Source of the DNA: Neoechinorhynchus agilis | Taxonomy: Eukaryota; Acanthocephala | Assembly: GCA_051530055.1 (NCBI GenBank) | Contig: CM121343.1 | Span: forward strand, 6,138,001-6,202,000 | Direction: 5' to 3' | DNA length: 64,000 nt | In this document: one piece after another, positions 10,401-25,400 of the stretch | Layout: each line of letters opens with the position of its first letter | How positions within the stretch are numbered: position 1 is the stretch's first letter | Position numbers and translations under genes: made by a program | Notes under the pieces: model-generated | Databases searched by the model: none | What the model saw: only the letters and a program-made list of their open reading frames with translations | What the model was told of the DNA's origin: nothing

Positions 10401-13400
10401 TAAGCTTTATAGAGGCAGTCAACGAGCAGCTTTTGAACATCAAGACCGGCTACGTCAACGTACCCGTTTCATATCCCGATCCTCTAAACAACTCCTCTTT
10501 TGCCTCTTCTACTCCTTCAGCGGATCTTAAGCAAACAACCGTTACTGCTGCTGCTCCAGCCGCCGTTGCTTTACATACATCATCAGACTTGGATGGGAGC
10601 CATTCCAGCATTATTGGTGACACTGTAAAGGTGACGGCTTCACAACCCGATCGCCATACAACTCGCCGCACCGAGGTTATAGATTTACGTGAGGCTATTG
10701 AACGCGGAATTATTAATCCTGATTCCGCTTACGTTATTCACCCTCAATCAAAACAAAGTCTTAACCTTCTAGAGGCCATCAATCGCAACATTATCAGCAT
10801 TTGCGGCAGCTCCATATGCGATTCGACCACAACGACTGCCAACCCCAACCACGAAGACGATCAGCGGTCAACCACTGATAACAACGCTACTGTGCTTCCA
10901 AAAAGACCTAATCAATACACGATATCACAAGCAATCAAAGCGGGAATTCTTAAGATAGGTAACCCAAAACTTCATTCCACATCAGACTCAATGATAAGTA
11001 AGACTGAATCTTTTTCTGTGAAAAGCGTTCGTGACGCGAGGACTAATGAGTTTATTTCTCCTAATAAAGCCATAAAGCTCAAAATCCTTGATCCGTATCA
11101 AGGTGCTTACTACGATACTTGTACAAATCGAAAATATACAATTGATGAGGCAATTTCACAAGGTGAGATTTTGGTTGAGAAGATATTCGACTCGTCGATC
11201 TCACGACCTGAAACTCGAAGAGAGGATGCTTATCATGATTCCGAATGTAGAGATCGGAATGTAATTAGCACAAGTCTCATCAGGGAAATCAGGTCGTACC
11301 ACTTGTTGGGCGTTATCGACCCGGTCACCCGAACTGAAATGACGGTCCACAATGCAATCAGCTCGGGGATTCTTGACCGAAAAAAAGGTCGTCTATACAA
11401 TGGTCTCACTCATGAATGGCTCTCGATAAGTGACGCTATAAATCAGGGCTTTATTCAGGCGCGAATCATGCCCATTGATGATAACACCGATCCACGTCTT
11501 CTGCTCAGCCGAAGAGCCGTGAGTGAAACCAAGACATTCGCCCTCAAAGGTGCAGTAGATACGCGAACCGACAAGATAATATCCATCAGGAATGCTATTG
11601 AGATGGGCATAATCGATCAAGCTACAGGACTCTACAGAAACCTGCTTACCAATGAAACCATGCCGATTAGCTTAGCCGTGGAAAAAGGACTTATAATCAC
11701 AGAGGAATCGGTTTCATTTCCGTCCAGACGAATCGAGCACGGTCCAACCTACATAACTAAGGACACCAGGGTGCTATGTATTGAAGCAGTGATTGATCCC
11801 GTATCGAGGTCTAGAATGACCGTGAACGAAGCCTTCAAACGGGGTTTAATCGACTCGATCAACTGTAGCTTCTATAATACTCTAACGAACAAAGTCATTT
11901 CGCTTACAGATGCATATATGCTTGGTTATATCATTGGACATTACGTGAGTGATGACTCCAGTAGTCGAAATCTCAGTGGACTATTTGCACGAGTGACACG
12001 AGAGGAAAGGTCGTATTTGATAACTAGCGTTCTGGACACTCGTAGCGATCGTAAGATTGATTTGAGTGACGCAATTGATAAGGGATTATTTGATCGCGAG
12101 AAAGCCGTGTACGTAAATCCTCTTACGAACCAAGAAACTAATTTAAAAGATGCAATCGCGCAAGGATACGTTCAAGCCACGGTTGTTACGGGTGCACCCG
12201 ACCATCGGTCTCCGTGCTCGACTAAAGTAGTAAGAATCCAGGAAAGCTCCGGGGATGATATGGTCACACCAACTGCTACTTGGGTCGCTACCACCTCGTC
12301 GACGAGCAGCATTAATCGTACTTATAAGGTAGATACTGTTGAAGAGTACATTGAGCCAATAAAAAACCTTATTGAGCAGAGTGGCGAGGACCGGTACCAT
12401 AAAGTTGTCCACAAAGAAAGGAATGTTCGTGAGAGAGATGTTTTAATAGAGACAAACTATGCCGATCAACATCGGGATGCTGGTAATCTTCAATCTGGGG
12501 TGAGAAATCTCCGAAAAGGCGAAGTTGAGGAAATAATTATTGACGATCATAATGTTGCGGAATCAGTAAACATAGAATCTGAAACGAGATCAGTTGCTTT
12601 AAAGCACGTAACAATTGAGGACGACAGCGTACATCCAAGAGGAAACGTGATAGTCATTGAAGAGAGACATCAAACTCCAATTAAAACCATGACAACTTCG
12701 AAAGTGCATCATTTTGTCGGTGAAAGTGGACATGGACGTCAGGAGCCAATTGACTATGATCTAGGGCACTTCGAACAAGCCAAAACGTCTGTTGAAGTTG
12801 AAAGACCGGTGGTAATGCTAAGTGTGGATGATAGAACAAAGAAAAGCGAGAAGGAAAAGGATGCTCAGCGGAAAGAGCGTGAATTATTTATAAATGAAGT
12901 ACTCACAAAAGCAAAAGAGTATAAAGATGCTTCACAATCATCAACTACTAATGAGGCTTGGACAGAGAAGCGTAGTGAAACAACGAGCTTTTCTATTGTG
13001 CACGATGGAATGCATTACACGCTCACATGGCTCTTGGAACCGGACACAAATGAAAAGGTCGGGCTAAGAAAGGGAATGGACCTCGGTCTCTTCGATACAA
13101 AAACGATGCGTTACTACCACACAGTTGAACGAAGGCATTACACCGCATACGAGGCCATAAAACTCGGTTATTTGGGCACCGATGAAGATGTCAGTCCACT
13201 TGTTGTCACATTTGACAATATTGAATACACAATTGAATGGGTTTTGGATCCCACGGAGAAATGTAAGATATTCCCGAGGTTAGCTGTCCAGAAAGGCATT
13301 CTAGATGTGGATAAAAGGCGTTATTTTAATCCTTACAATAATGTCAGCATTAACCTGCACGAAGCTGTGAAGATGAAATTCATTGGAGCAACCGAGAAAC

Positions 13401-16400
13401 TCCCAGAATCCGATGTTATCACAGTGACTGTTGGAGAACATGAAGTCCATTTTAACTGGGTTATTGACACTATCAACCGCGATCGTGTTTCAGCGTACGA
13501 TGCTCTGAAACGAGGAATCGTGGATATACAAAAGGGTATATACTTTAAGTTCGACACTGGTGATATAATGACACTTTTCGATGCATTTAATGCTGGATTC
13601 ATTGGATTTATGGAGGATAGACATTCATCAATGTCGTCGCCTTTAGCTGGCTCACTCGCATCACTAGACGAAGACGAACTTACAATCACGACCCGTACAG
13701 CAACCTATGTTATTACAAGCGTCGTGAATCCCGTAGATCAACAAGAAATCAAAGTTTGCGATGCGATTGAGCTTGGGATTATCGACAAAAGCACGGGTAA
13801 GTTGATTTAGTTTGTCGTAAGCAAGCAATATTTCAAATGAATGGGTAACATATGATCCTCTAAAGCGTTTTCGTATCCCTTAGTTGCTCTTGTGTTTAAC
13901 GCTTCGTTCCTTTTGAAACAATTTTTTAGGTTCATATCACGATATGACAACCGGAATCACATACGAGCTCGCTGATGCCATAAATGAAGGGCTGGTTTAT
14001 GCCAGTGTAATCGAAACGATGGAATCAACGGAAATGGAAACTTCATCTGTTAAAAATGTAGTCGAACGATTTATTGTCAAGACAGTGATTGATCCAAGGG
14101 ACGGAAAACGAATCGGCGGTCTACTTGCACAAGCGAATGGTATCCTAAATTATGCCCAGGGAATGTACTCCGATCCAGATAGCGGACGCTGTATCTCAAT
14201 ACGAGAAGCAATCGACCGAAATTTAATCGAGGTTCAATTGATAAAGCAGACATCAGATGAACAATTCAGGCTTAGTATATGCACCGATTCCTTCACCCTG
14301 AGACGGGTTACTGTCTACACTATACACAGTGTCAGAGATCCGGTTCTAGATGAAGACATTCCAGCCCACGAAGCGGTACATCGCCAAATTATCGATTCGG
14401 ACACTAAGAAATACTTTAACGCCTCAAATGGGCAATATATTGAACTGAGGGAAGCAATGAATCTTGGTTTTATTCGTGCGGATGTCAAGGAAAGTGTTAC
14501 CCGAAAACCTTTGAGATTGTCCTTACAAAATGCAACTCGTCTCGGCTTCTACAATTACTCCACAGGTACGTTTCGCGATCCGTATTCTCAGCAGTCAATG
14601 ACGTTACAAGAAGCAATTGATAAAGGTCACATTCACCTTAGCTCACCGGCCTGTGCGTCGTCTATTCAGGGACCAATTGTCCTTCGTGCCGCCTTAAATA
14701 TGGGATTAATTTCACGAAGTACTGGAATGCTAGACGCATCGAAAGCCGAAAAATACAAAGTTATTTTATTCGATTCCAAAATCTATAGAATGAATTTCGA
14801 AGATGCAGTACGGTGTGGACTTTTGGATCTCTCGACCTGTCTATATAAGCACTTGCACACCGGCGAAAAGCTAACACTTAAGGAAGCGATCGGTCGCGGC
14901 TTACTGAACGGGGAATCCACAACCGTTCAGCATCCGACAACGTTTTCTTTCAAATCATTGGCAGACGCCGTTAATGATGGTGATTTAACGGAACAAGGAA
15001 TGATAGTAGACACGAAGACGGGTGAGATTATTTCCAATATCGAGAGGGAATTCAATCAACGTCGAATATTCAGCAATTTCGACGTCAATAGTGGTGAGGT
15101 GTTCATACGTTCAACTGGTGAGCGTTTATCCTTTGAGAAAGCTGCAAGGAAAGGAAAACTTGATTCTCACTATAAGATTATAGATTTTAAATCCGGGCGA
15201 GAGTTCAACATTCAAGAGGCTTTTGAGCATGGTATTATAGATAGTGAGACTGGTAGAGTTTATAACTACATAGATGGTGGGAATATGTCCATACGGGAAG
15301 CTATAAGACGTGGCTTTATAGCCTTGTCCGATTCCACGGTTGTTCCAATGAAAGCGGATCAAGGCGCATTGGCTGTCCAGATTACATCAAAAAAGAGGAG
15401 ACGTAGTTCTCGAACCAAATCTGGAGGTGGATCGACTAATCTATCGACTAGCGAAGATCATTACTTAGCAGAGAAACAATTGTACAAATCGCGTTTAGCC
15501 GGGGATGTTTGCGATTCTGGATCCCACAGATATATAAAAAGTTCTTCTTCAGGTAAGTTTATCTGCATGCTCATCGACTGCCAAACTGCATGCGCTAAAA
15601 AAACATCTCTATTCCTGATAGTACTCACCAGTGCCGCCCCGCTTGTTCACTTTAATTTTAAATTACTGCTATGCCTTTTTCGATATGACAGTCCTTTAGA
15701 ATGCATGTGAGTCTTGTGCTATAGCAACCAAAATGAGAGTACTGGCCAATCATATTTTTGTTTTAAAATTGTAGTAAATGCATGAGTTTCCTCTAGACTG
15801 CATGCTTAACCATTATATTTTCTGCTATTTCTTTTTATTCGAATATTGACAAGAGCTCCTCCCACTCATTTAGCCGCGAAACAGTACCTGTGACACACGC
15901 ACTCGCACTTAACTTACATAGACGGAACGGAGCACCCGTGAAGATAATTTGGATAGATAATTTGATCTTAAACCTCTCTCTCTGTCGTCAGTGTGCGAGC
16001 TGGAACCAACTACCAAAAGCTACTTTTTGAAGACTTTAAAATAAAATGATTACTCTGGACATGTACCGTCGTCGAATTGTGTGTGTGTGTGCGGCCATTG
16101 CTCTGCATTGAAACAAACACCCACCCATAACGAGATAAGGCATAGCTGTGATTTTTGTGTGTTTGTGAGAGTTGAAGTATTTCTCCGTGTCATTTTATTA
16201 CTAACCCGTATTCTACCATCACTACCATTCATCTTCACATGAACCCTGCTAACGCGCGCACACACTCCGTGACTATTGTAAAGAATCAGCGCAAAAAAGA
16301 ATACTTTCATTTAGACAATGAGGATCTCGATGATGCTTTATTGGGCGCTGATTTACTCCAACCACAACAAATTCACTTGTGTCTTGGTTGTAGCAATTCC

Positions 16401-19400
16401 AATTTTAACTCATTTGCGAGCTATAAGACCCAATGCTTCAACCCAATCACCAACCACTTTACCACAATTGTTCTACAGAGCGTTTTTGATCCAGTTACTT
16501 GTAGGCGCGTGTCCGTCCAACAAGCAGTCGATTCCGGATCATTTGACCCGGTCACAGGCGTCTTTATTGACAAAAACCCGCATGGAAATGCCGACGCACT
16601 TCGTCTCATTGAATTCGATCGAGCTTGCGCTCTTGGACTCGTAACACAACGAGATAGTCCACATTGCAGGATTAATATTGTATCCGTTCAACATCCACTC
16701 ACAAATGAATCAATCGACTTGCAAACCGCCATTAAACATAACATCATCGATTACGGCACTGGTAGCTACATGTTTAATCCAGGGCACGAGTTCAATGCCA
16801 TAAGTATTGACCAAGCGATTCAAACACGTTTGATAGAGATTGCCGAGTGCCAAGAGATACCAGTGGATACTATTGAAGAAGTGTGGTACCGTGATATAAA
16901 AATGGATAAAGTGGCTTCCGTCACTTCAGATAGCAAAGAATATTCCGTCGATGAAGCACTTGAGAAACGTTTAATCGAAAATGATTTGTATGTCGATCCA
17001 AAAACAGGTTGTAGGCTTTCACTCTGCGCTGCCGCAAAAAACGGACTCATTACGACTCTGGTAAGACGTTCCCACCACACCGGATCTTTTTTAACAAATA
17101 CAACCGAAAGTACCGAAACACACAGTGATATGAGTTTATCTACACAAAGTATGGAGATAGAAAATCAGCGGAAAAGCAACAAGCCCAATTTATTTAAGAA
17201 GTTAAGGGACAAATTAAAACGCCATAGAAAATCAGCTGATAATAGTAAGCTCGAAAATCATTTATACACCAGGAATGCCAAAGGAGTCATTTCTTCAATA
17301 ATGTCGCAAATCGACAATCGAGATCTTTTGTTTTCTGTCTCTGCAACGGATAAGCGTGTACGGGTGGAAGATGCCATTAAAGAAGGTTATGTGTTCCCTT
17401 ATAATCCGAAACTGAACGCGGTTGAGGGTTTTAGGTTAAACCCTGAAAATGGAAGTATTTCTATATTCAATTTTACATCGAATTCCCGCAAACATAACGT
17501 CATGTGGATCGGAAAAGCCGAGAGGGTGATGGTTGATGGCATTCCTTTGACTGTTAGCGATGCCGTTACGGCAAACATCATTAACGTTATGACCTTTGAT
17601 TTGCCTGATTGGATGCGGACTACAAAAGAGACATGTGAATCCAAGCCCGAAGAAGTTCGTACTATAGACGTCGATGATATATCGCAGTATTTGCTCTTTT
17701 TTAACCGGGCTGATGCAGAAAACATGACTTTGTTACAAGCAATTGACAAGCAGTATATAAACGTGGCGATGAATTTAATGCTGGATACCTTGGAACGCAA
17801 ATGGATAACCGTGGCTGACGCACTTAATCTGGTCTTAAGGACTTCCAGTCAATCGGTCATCCTGTCCCACACTACCGACAAGTCATTTATCATTGATCTA
17901 CCAGAAAAAAGGATAACTTTCCACGAGGATGATTTGTTTGACCGATTGTACCTGATGGCTACAAGAGCACGTTCTTTGCCAAGTACGGAACGCGGTCATC
18001 CTGATCGGATATCAACACATGAGAATATTGATCGTACCTTTTCCGTCACTTCCTTGTCTGAAATCCTTAATGATATCATCGCTGAAAGTACCAGAATACC
18101 ACCACCAACCACCAATTTTGAACTCCAAGAAGAAACTAAAACTGTAATGGATGTGGATTCTTTAGAAAATTCAAAGGACCATCATTCCGATGAATCACTT
18201 GACTATTCAGATATTGACCCAGATAATGTTGATCGGACTTTAGCATCCGAGGTTAAATCAGAAGAAAATGAAGATTCGCTCAAAGATCATGACGCGCCTC
18301 ATATTGAAAATCATTTACTCAATGAAGATTGCGAATTAAGTGAGCATAGTAGTGTACGAGATGAATCGAAATCGATTACAAGGTGCGATCAATCAGCTAA
18401 TAGATCAAGATCATGGGAAGCGAAGGTACTATTTATTTTATATCCACCAATCACAAAAAATTCCCGCATTAAGCCTAAAAAGTTTGATAAGAAATCTAAA
18501 ATTTTGCCGATAAAATTTAGAGTGACTTCATCTTCACCGCCGATTATGTTAGAAAAACAGTAAACTCTATTAAATGTAAGATCATTAGTTTCTTTTTGTG
18601 CCATTTAAGATAACTGCACAAAGGGAATCGATTATATGTATTGAGAAATCTCATTTTCAGAGTGTTTCTATCATTGTTTTTCAATAACAATATTTTACCG
18701 AAGATTCATGTGATCTGGTAATTTTAGGTTCAGTTGAACGGTGTTTTGTTACAGCTCAACGAGTTTCGGACAGACATGGAGTCATACGAAATGTTGATAA
18801 TACGCAATAGATGTCCATCGCTGATTGAATTATCTGAGGCGATAACATCTTTATCGGTACGTAAGGTTAGTCCAAGAACTTATCTATCTTTTTTCGTAGG
18901 AACTCTCTGCCTCTATCGAAAAGAAGCATGAGGAATGTGCCTTGTATTTGCTTGAGAGGAGAAGGGACAATTGGTTCTGCTCGTTAACTGAAGAAATTAG
19001 TCAAATTGATAGTTTTGAGGCAGATATTAATCAGCGATTTGAAAAGGTTGTTTCCAGTATTATTGACATAGTACAAAAGCGTGAAAATTGGTCAATTGTC
19101 TAGATGAAAACTGAGGTTTACGCTCGGCAAAATTTGCTGGAACATGCCGCCAAGTCTAGCCAAAACTATGGCGATGCATTAGACAAGGTGGAAAAAGTGA
19201 TAATGGAAACGAACTCGGCTTTAGATTCCTTCAATGATACCTGCTTAAGTACTTTGAACTCCAGATGCAATGAACTTAAAGTGAGTACATGATTCCGTCC
19301 ATGATTTCCGTGAGCTGTATTTCGCATTTGAGTGTGAGGAATTCGGGACACGACGTGAAAATTTTTGCTTTCCCCACTAGCGCAATCCCGTCACATAAAT

Positions 19401-22400
19401 GATCTCACTCGTCATGTGGTTGTTCCATATCTGCTCCCTTTTCTTGGTTTGGTGTGGAATGCTTGCATCAATGAACTGTAGGGGAGGGATAATTTTGGTT
19501 GCTTAATCTGTCATCTCGTTTCGGCGGACAATACTGACAATTGAAATATTTTAGCAACTTAGCTCTGTGTTGGCTGAGCACTGCTACGCAAATCTCGACA
19601 ACATGTCAAATAGTCTTAAGAATATCGAGGACGATCTGCTTGCCGTCTATGACAGAGCAACTGTTTTCGCTACCAACGCTGGAGACTTTTCTGAAGCAGC
19701 TGTTCAAATAGTTCCTGACACTGCTGAACTCAAACTGGCACATAGTGAAACGCAATCAAGGTTGGTGTCTATGATGTTTAATCCGCATGAGCAATCCAAT
19801 CGTGACGGCATTATCTATCCTAGGGTTGAACAAGGCATAAATCACTTACACGATATCTCAGAATTACTTTCAAGCGTTGATGAAAAACACGCTTTGCTAC
19901 TATCTCGAGCCAATGACTTGTCTTCGAGCTTTCAAAAGATATGTGCAAATGCCATACTGCGATCTGAAAACCAAGGCGGACAGCCGGTAAGTGGATTTTT
20001 TATTGCTGCCCTTTATCTCATAAAACCTTCTTCGAATTTTTTAAGGAATGTCGTCAAAGTCTACAGAATCTACGAATGCATTTTTTGTCACATTCAGAGC
20101 ATCTAACAGACATTAATGAATCCGCCGGAGCGCTGGTTGAACTCTTGATATCTAATCCGAAAATATTCAGACGCTCACAAGCCGACGAATTGCATCAAGC
20201 GGTCACTAAACTAGTCAATGAATATAGACAAGCCATTCAATCGCTCCAATCAATCGATGAATCGGCACTGGATGATACAAGCAAGAGTTTATACGAAGAC
20301 GAATCTGATGCCGATCACCGAATGGAATGTTCGAGCGATGTGATGACTGAATTTTCCAAACTTACAGAAATAATCAGGACAAGCACGACGGCCATTGAGG
20401 ATCTAAAGGAAAATATTTCTAGCGAAGAAAATGCTAAGTTTCAGCAAATCAAACGGGATTTGGCCGCAATGATAAACGATGCCTTGGCTCACGAATGTGA
20501 CCATGTTATCGATGTGGACGATAATAAGATTAAAGATATTCGCGAATGCTGCCAGTCAATTCAAATGGATGTCGATGAGGTCGATAAGTTAATAGAAGAT
20601 TTGTTGTCAATTAAAGATCACATAAAAAAACAAAGTATCTTAAAAGACCAGTATATTTGCCTGTTTAGAAACATCGAAGACAGTCTACGTGATTTATCCG
20701 AATTTGTGACTTCTTCATTGCCAAGTGCCCACACCATATCGGATTATGAGATAGAGGTTGAAAACTCACAAGAAAAATTATCCGAGCACAAGATTATAGG
20801 AGAACGGCTGGATGAAATGTACACCGTTATAGCAACTATTAACGAACGTCAAGACACCATATCAAGCGAGATCTCCGAATTATGTAGCCGACTTCAGGTG
20901 GACGAATCACCTCGAAGTAGTTTAAACATTATCAGCGAGGAGGCAGATTATTCTGTAAAATACGACGAATTAAGGAAGTCGTACGATCAACTGAGAAATC
21001 ATTTGAGCGCTCGAGCGGGGAATGTCGAGGGACTTCTTCGTGGACTTCATTCATATACAAACTCAAGTCACAGTGCTTGGAAACTGGTCGCTGAATGCCA
21101 AACCACGATAGATTCCTTTGAGCTTATCGACGGATTTCCTGTTTCGCTAAAAGTTCTATCTGATCTTGAAGATGAATTGATAAAATTGCGACGGAGAACA
21201 ATCGATGATGGTTGGATGATCGACGCATGCAGGGATCATTTCATTCGTTTGTATCCATCGAATGGTGTCTCCTCGTCTGTATTAGAAGAAGAAAAACGCG
21301 TTGAACAATTAGTTCAAAAGTGGACTGACCTCGGTCATTTTATTGAAGAGGCAATTATTGATATCAGAGATCAAATGGTGCTGATCCAGGCTTTAGATGA
21401 GGTTTATGAAAGTGTCTATGATGATTTATCGAACAGATCTAATCTCCTTAATATGCTATCGTTTTCTTCTTCTGATTCCTCGGTTCTTGCTCTCTCGCTA
21501 CAAAGTGCGCTGGATCTACAAAATGATCATAACGATGGATATTGCCTCGTAACTCATGTATACTCATTATTAGAGCGAATTCAAGCCAGAGCAGAAAAGG
21601 ACGGAGATGATGGCGGCTTAGAAGCAAAATGTTCTCAGTTGGGAAACGATTGGATGGACTTGGAAAGCAAAATCGCAACTGCCATAGACGCCATAAAGGT
21701 TTGTGCTAAAATTATAGTTTTGGTTTCAATTTACTTGTCCTTAAAAGCAAACTCAATTGGTGGTCGATCAATTCAATCAAAAAATTAATATTGCTAACGA
21801 AATTTTGGATCAAATAGACGAAGAGACCAAGTCGTGTATTGACAAGCATAATAATGCGCGACCACATAATGAGGTATAAAATAATTTAATTTGTCAATAT
21901 TTTAAACTAAGACTTTATATTTTTAATTCGAGGATGAATTTGTAGCGAACGTTGAAGAAGTAGAGTCTGTAATATGGAGATGCAGGGAATTGGCATCTAA
22001 AGCGGCTGACCTATCTAATGTCCAGAATCTCAGTGAAGAATTGGACAGCTCGATTTTGGCTACGATGCAGCGACTTGATCGATGCAAGCTTGTGATTGCA
22101 TCGGTCGAACAATCAAAATGTCGTTGGAAATTGGTACATGGACAAGATAAACCTGATTTTATTCTTGCTCTTGATAAATTATTAGCATTTATGGCAGAAC
22201 ATATCAGCAATGGCACTGATGACGATTCAACAGTGTGTAAAGTGAGCAACCTTTGAGACATAGACAAAAGTTTTTACTTCATGCAAAATTTAGGAAGCGG
22301 CGGCTGAGGTGAACAAGCAGTATCCCGGCTTGGTAGAAGAGTTTGTGGACTGGCCGATGCGACATGATAAAGAAGCGCAGAGGACTGCCTTGCAGCTTTT

Positions 22401-25400
22401 GTTTAATCTTACAAAAGCAATTCTTCGCCAGAGGTCACTTGTAGATAATTTGGCTTGCTTAACGTCGAAACCCAATCGAGACGATGATGAAGTAACTGAA
22501 ATCAACAGATTAAAGGTCAAGATTAGTCAACATAGACTTTACAAAACAGACGATGTGCTTACTGTCATTCATCGGGCAACTCTAAGTAAGTTAGAATTAG
22601 TTGACAAAATCAATGAAATCGAACTGGGCTGTCAGCGAGTTTTGATGGATTCTGATGGTTCGATCGAGTATGACATCGGGGAAGATAATAAACTGTCGAA
22701 GTGTCAATTGGAAGAGATTAGTCAAAACCCAAACAGATTGGCTAAGCTACTTGAGGGTTGCCAACAATTGATGCACAAATTTCGCTCAACTCCTGGCTCA
22801 TATGAGATTATTCTTAACAACCATATTCTGATAACTATCATAATGAGAAACTCAGAGGATGTTAGGAAAGACATGAGCTTGTATGTTTCAGAATTTAAGG
22901 AGCTGGAACGAGATTGTTTGTGTCGACTGTCTAATGAACACGAGATAAGAGTTTCTGCAGTTGATGTGGAATCTGTGCTGATTTCAAAGACTCATTATAT
23001 TCGCAAACTTGTGTCCGATATAAAAACGCAAATAACGGACGATACAACTTGCAATGAGCTTCTATATTTGCTTCAAAATCTGGAACGAATATCGTTATCG
23101 ATCGAATATACAAACAAGTCATTCTCACCTGTTCTTAAATCAACAAGTGAGGCGCGGGATGCGGAGAGTTGTTTAGACCAATTATGGACCGACGTTCAGC
23201 GTTGTAAGGAAATCATCGGTAAGCGTCTGTCTCCTCATCAAATTCGGAGGATTGATAACGCTCGGACGCTTTTCGATGAGGCTCTTATGCTTTACTCAGA
23301 CTCTGTGAATACGCTTGATAAATATAGCTCACTGGAGTCCGTACTGAAACCCAAACAACTTGAATTTCAAGTTGACGAACTTGGTAGAGCCTTAATGGTC
23401 GTTCGTAAAAGTCAATCGATAATTAAACAAATTCGCGTTGAGGTCGTTGCTCTAGAGAAGTTCGCGATAGATTGCGATCGTATTGATCAAATTGTTAGTA
23501 AAGTCGGTGATTTGGAAAAGGATCAAGGCAAAGTCGCGGCTAAACTAACGGAAAAAATCAATCAAATAAAGCATGAAATACACCCCCGAGCCAAAACGTT
23601 TTGGGATGATCTTTGTAGTTTGAGAAACGAACTCACTGCTGCTCAAACTAAACTTTATGAAGCTTGCCAATCATCCTGTTGTAATAGGGAAAAGTGTGAT
23701 CATGAAATGATCGATATACTCATTTTAAAGCAGCGGGCAATAACTGAGATTGTAGATGACCTCAAGAATCTCGAATCAATGGTCAAGCTTCAATCATCTC
23801 GGCAAAATTTGATCGATGTTGTTCATAAATGCTGTGATTTATACGATGAAAATGAGTGTTGTGAAGAGATCAATAGTTTGTTTGATGAAGTTAATCAAAG
23901 GCATTCTGTTCTTCTCATGGAAGCAACTCAATATGCCGAGATGGTAGCGTGTTGCATCGAGGAATCAAAGGAAATTCACCGTGAAATCGTTGATGTATGT
24001 GATTGGCTATCAAAACTTGAAGCCAAATTTACTCGGTTGAAGAATACTGATTTAAGCGAAAGTGATCAGGTTCTTTTAAGTGATTTGAACGACTGCTATG
24101 AGTGTATCGACGAGGCTACTGCTAAACGAGCTTCCATTAGGAACATTGGAAGCAAATTGCATGATATGGAAGATGATACTCTTTGGCGGGGCGTAATTAA
24201 ATCAGTAGATGGCTCATCGAAGAAACTCGAAAACGAATGCGACGATTTGCTAAGTCTAAGTATCGATAAAGCGAGTTCAATTGAAAACGAGCTTGTAACG
24301 CGTAATTGCGATCAAGCTTTGGCCGATAATTTGTACGAGTGGCTTAGCGACATGATTGATAAGATTTCAGCGAGAGAAAAAGATGTTATTCCACTGGTTT
24401 GTGCTGGCATTGAAACCCGAAAAGCTTGCTTTGAGGCAATTCACGCTCAACATCACCTTAAGCTTGAAATGTAAGTGTTATTTTTTAATCCTATATTCAA
24501 TTCGTTTTTCTTAGTTTGTGGAACAAGCTGAAAAAGGAAGTGAGCGAGCAGGCACTAAGTGTTAGAACGCACAAGCAACCTAATGAGTCGATTATGCGAT
24601 TACTTGCCTGGATAAAATCAATGGAAACAATGTTCAGTCTTCGCTCAACCGATTTATCATTGGCTGGAAGTTACAAGATTCTTCAAAAGCAATATAATAA
24701 ATTCATGGTTAGTAAATGTAGTTTCGCACTGAGCATTTTAGTTCACGAATCAAAAACATAGGTTACTTACAATGACATTTTGTTGCATGAAGAGGATGTA
24801 ACTCAACAAATATCCCAACAGTGTGATAGATTATCGTCCGAATCGAGCACGAATATGCAGCATGATAAGTATAGACTTATGATTATCCAAAGCAAGTGGG
24901 AACTGGTAAAGGAACGAGCTATGAAACGCAAGGAGACGCTCGAAAATGCTTTAAAGGATGCATCCAAGTTCAATGATGAACTACAGCTACTGACCGTCAG
25001 TTTAGGTGATCTAGAGCATCGCTTAAATCAAATTGGTTCATCCAATAGAAACAGAGACAGTCTTGTACTGCAGCAATCACTCCATGATGATTTTTTAGAC
25101 AGTGTTGCTCGCGCCCGTGCTCAGCTAGTTTCGGTCGAAAAGTTAGGTACGAAAATTCGATTTTATTGCAGGCCAAGTGATGCAATTATGATTCGAAATC
25201 TTCTGTTTGCAATGAAACGACGATACGACAAAGTAATTTCCCGTTCGTCGGAGAAGAGAAGGGCAATCGACCGTTTGCTTAAAGAAGTAGAGAGGTTTCA
25301 TTCTATTTACGATAACCTCAATGAGTGGATGACGACTGTGATAGAAGTGCTGGATACAAACGACGTTTTATCAACTGACTTACACGAAGATGGTTCAAAC

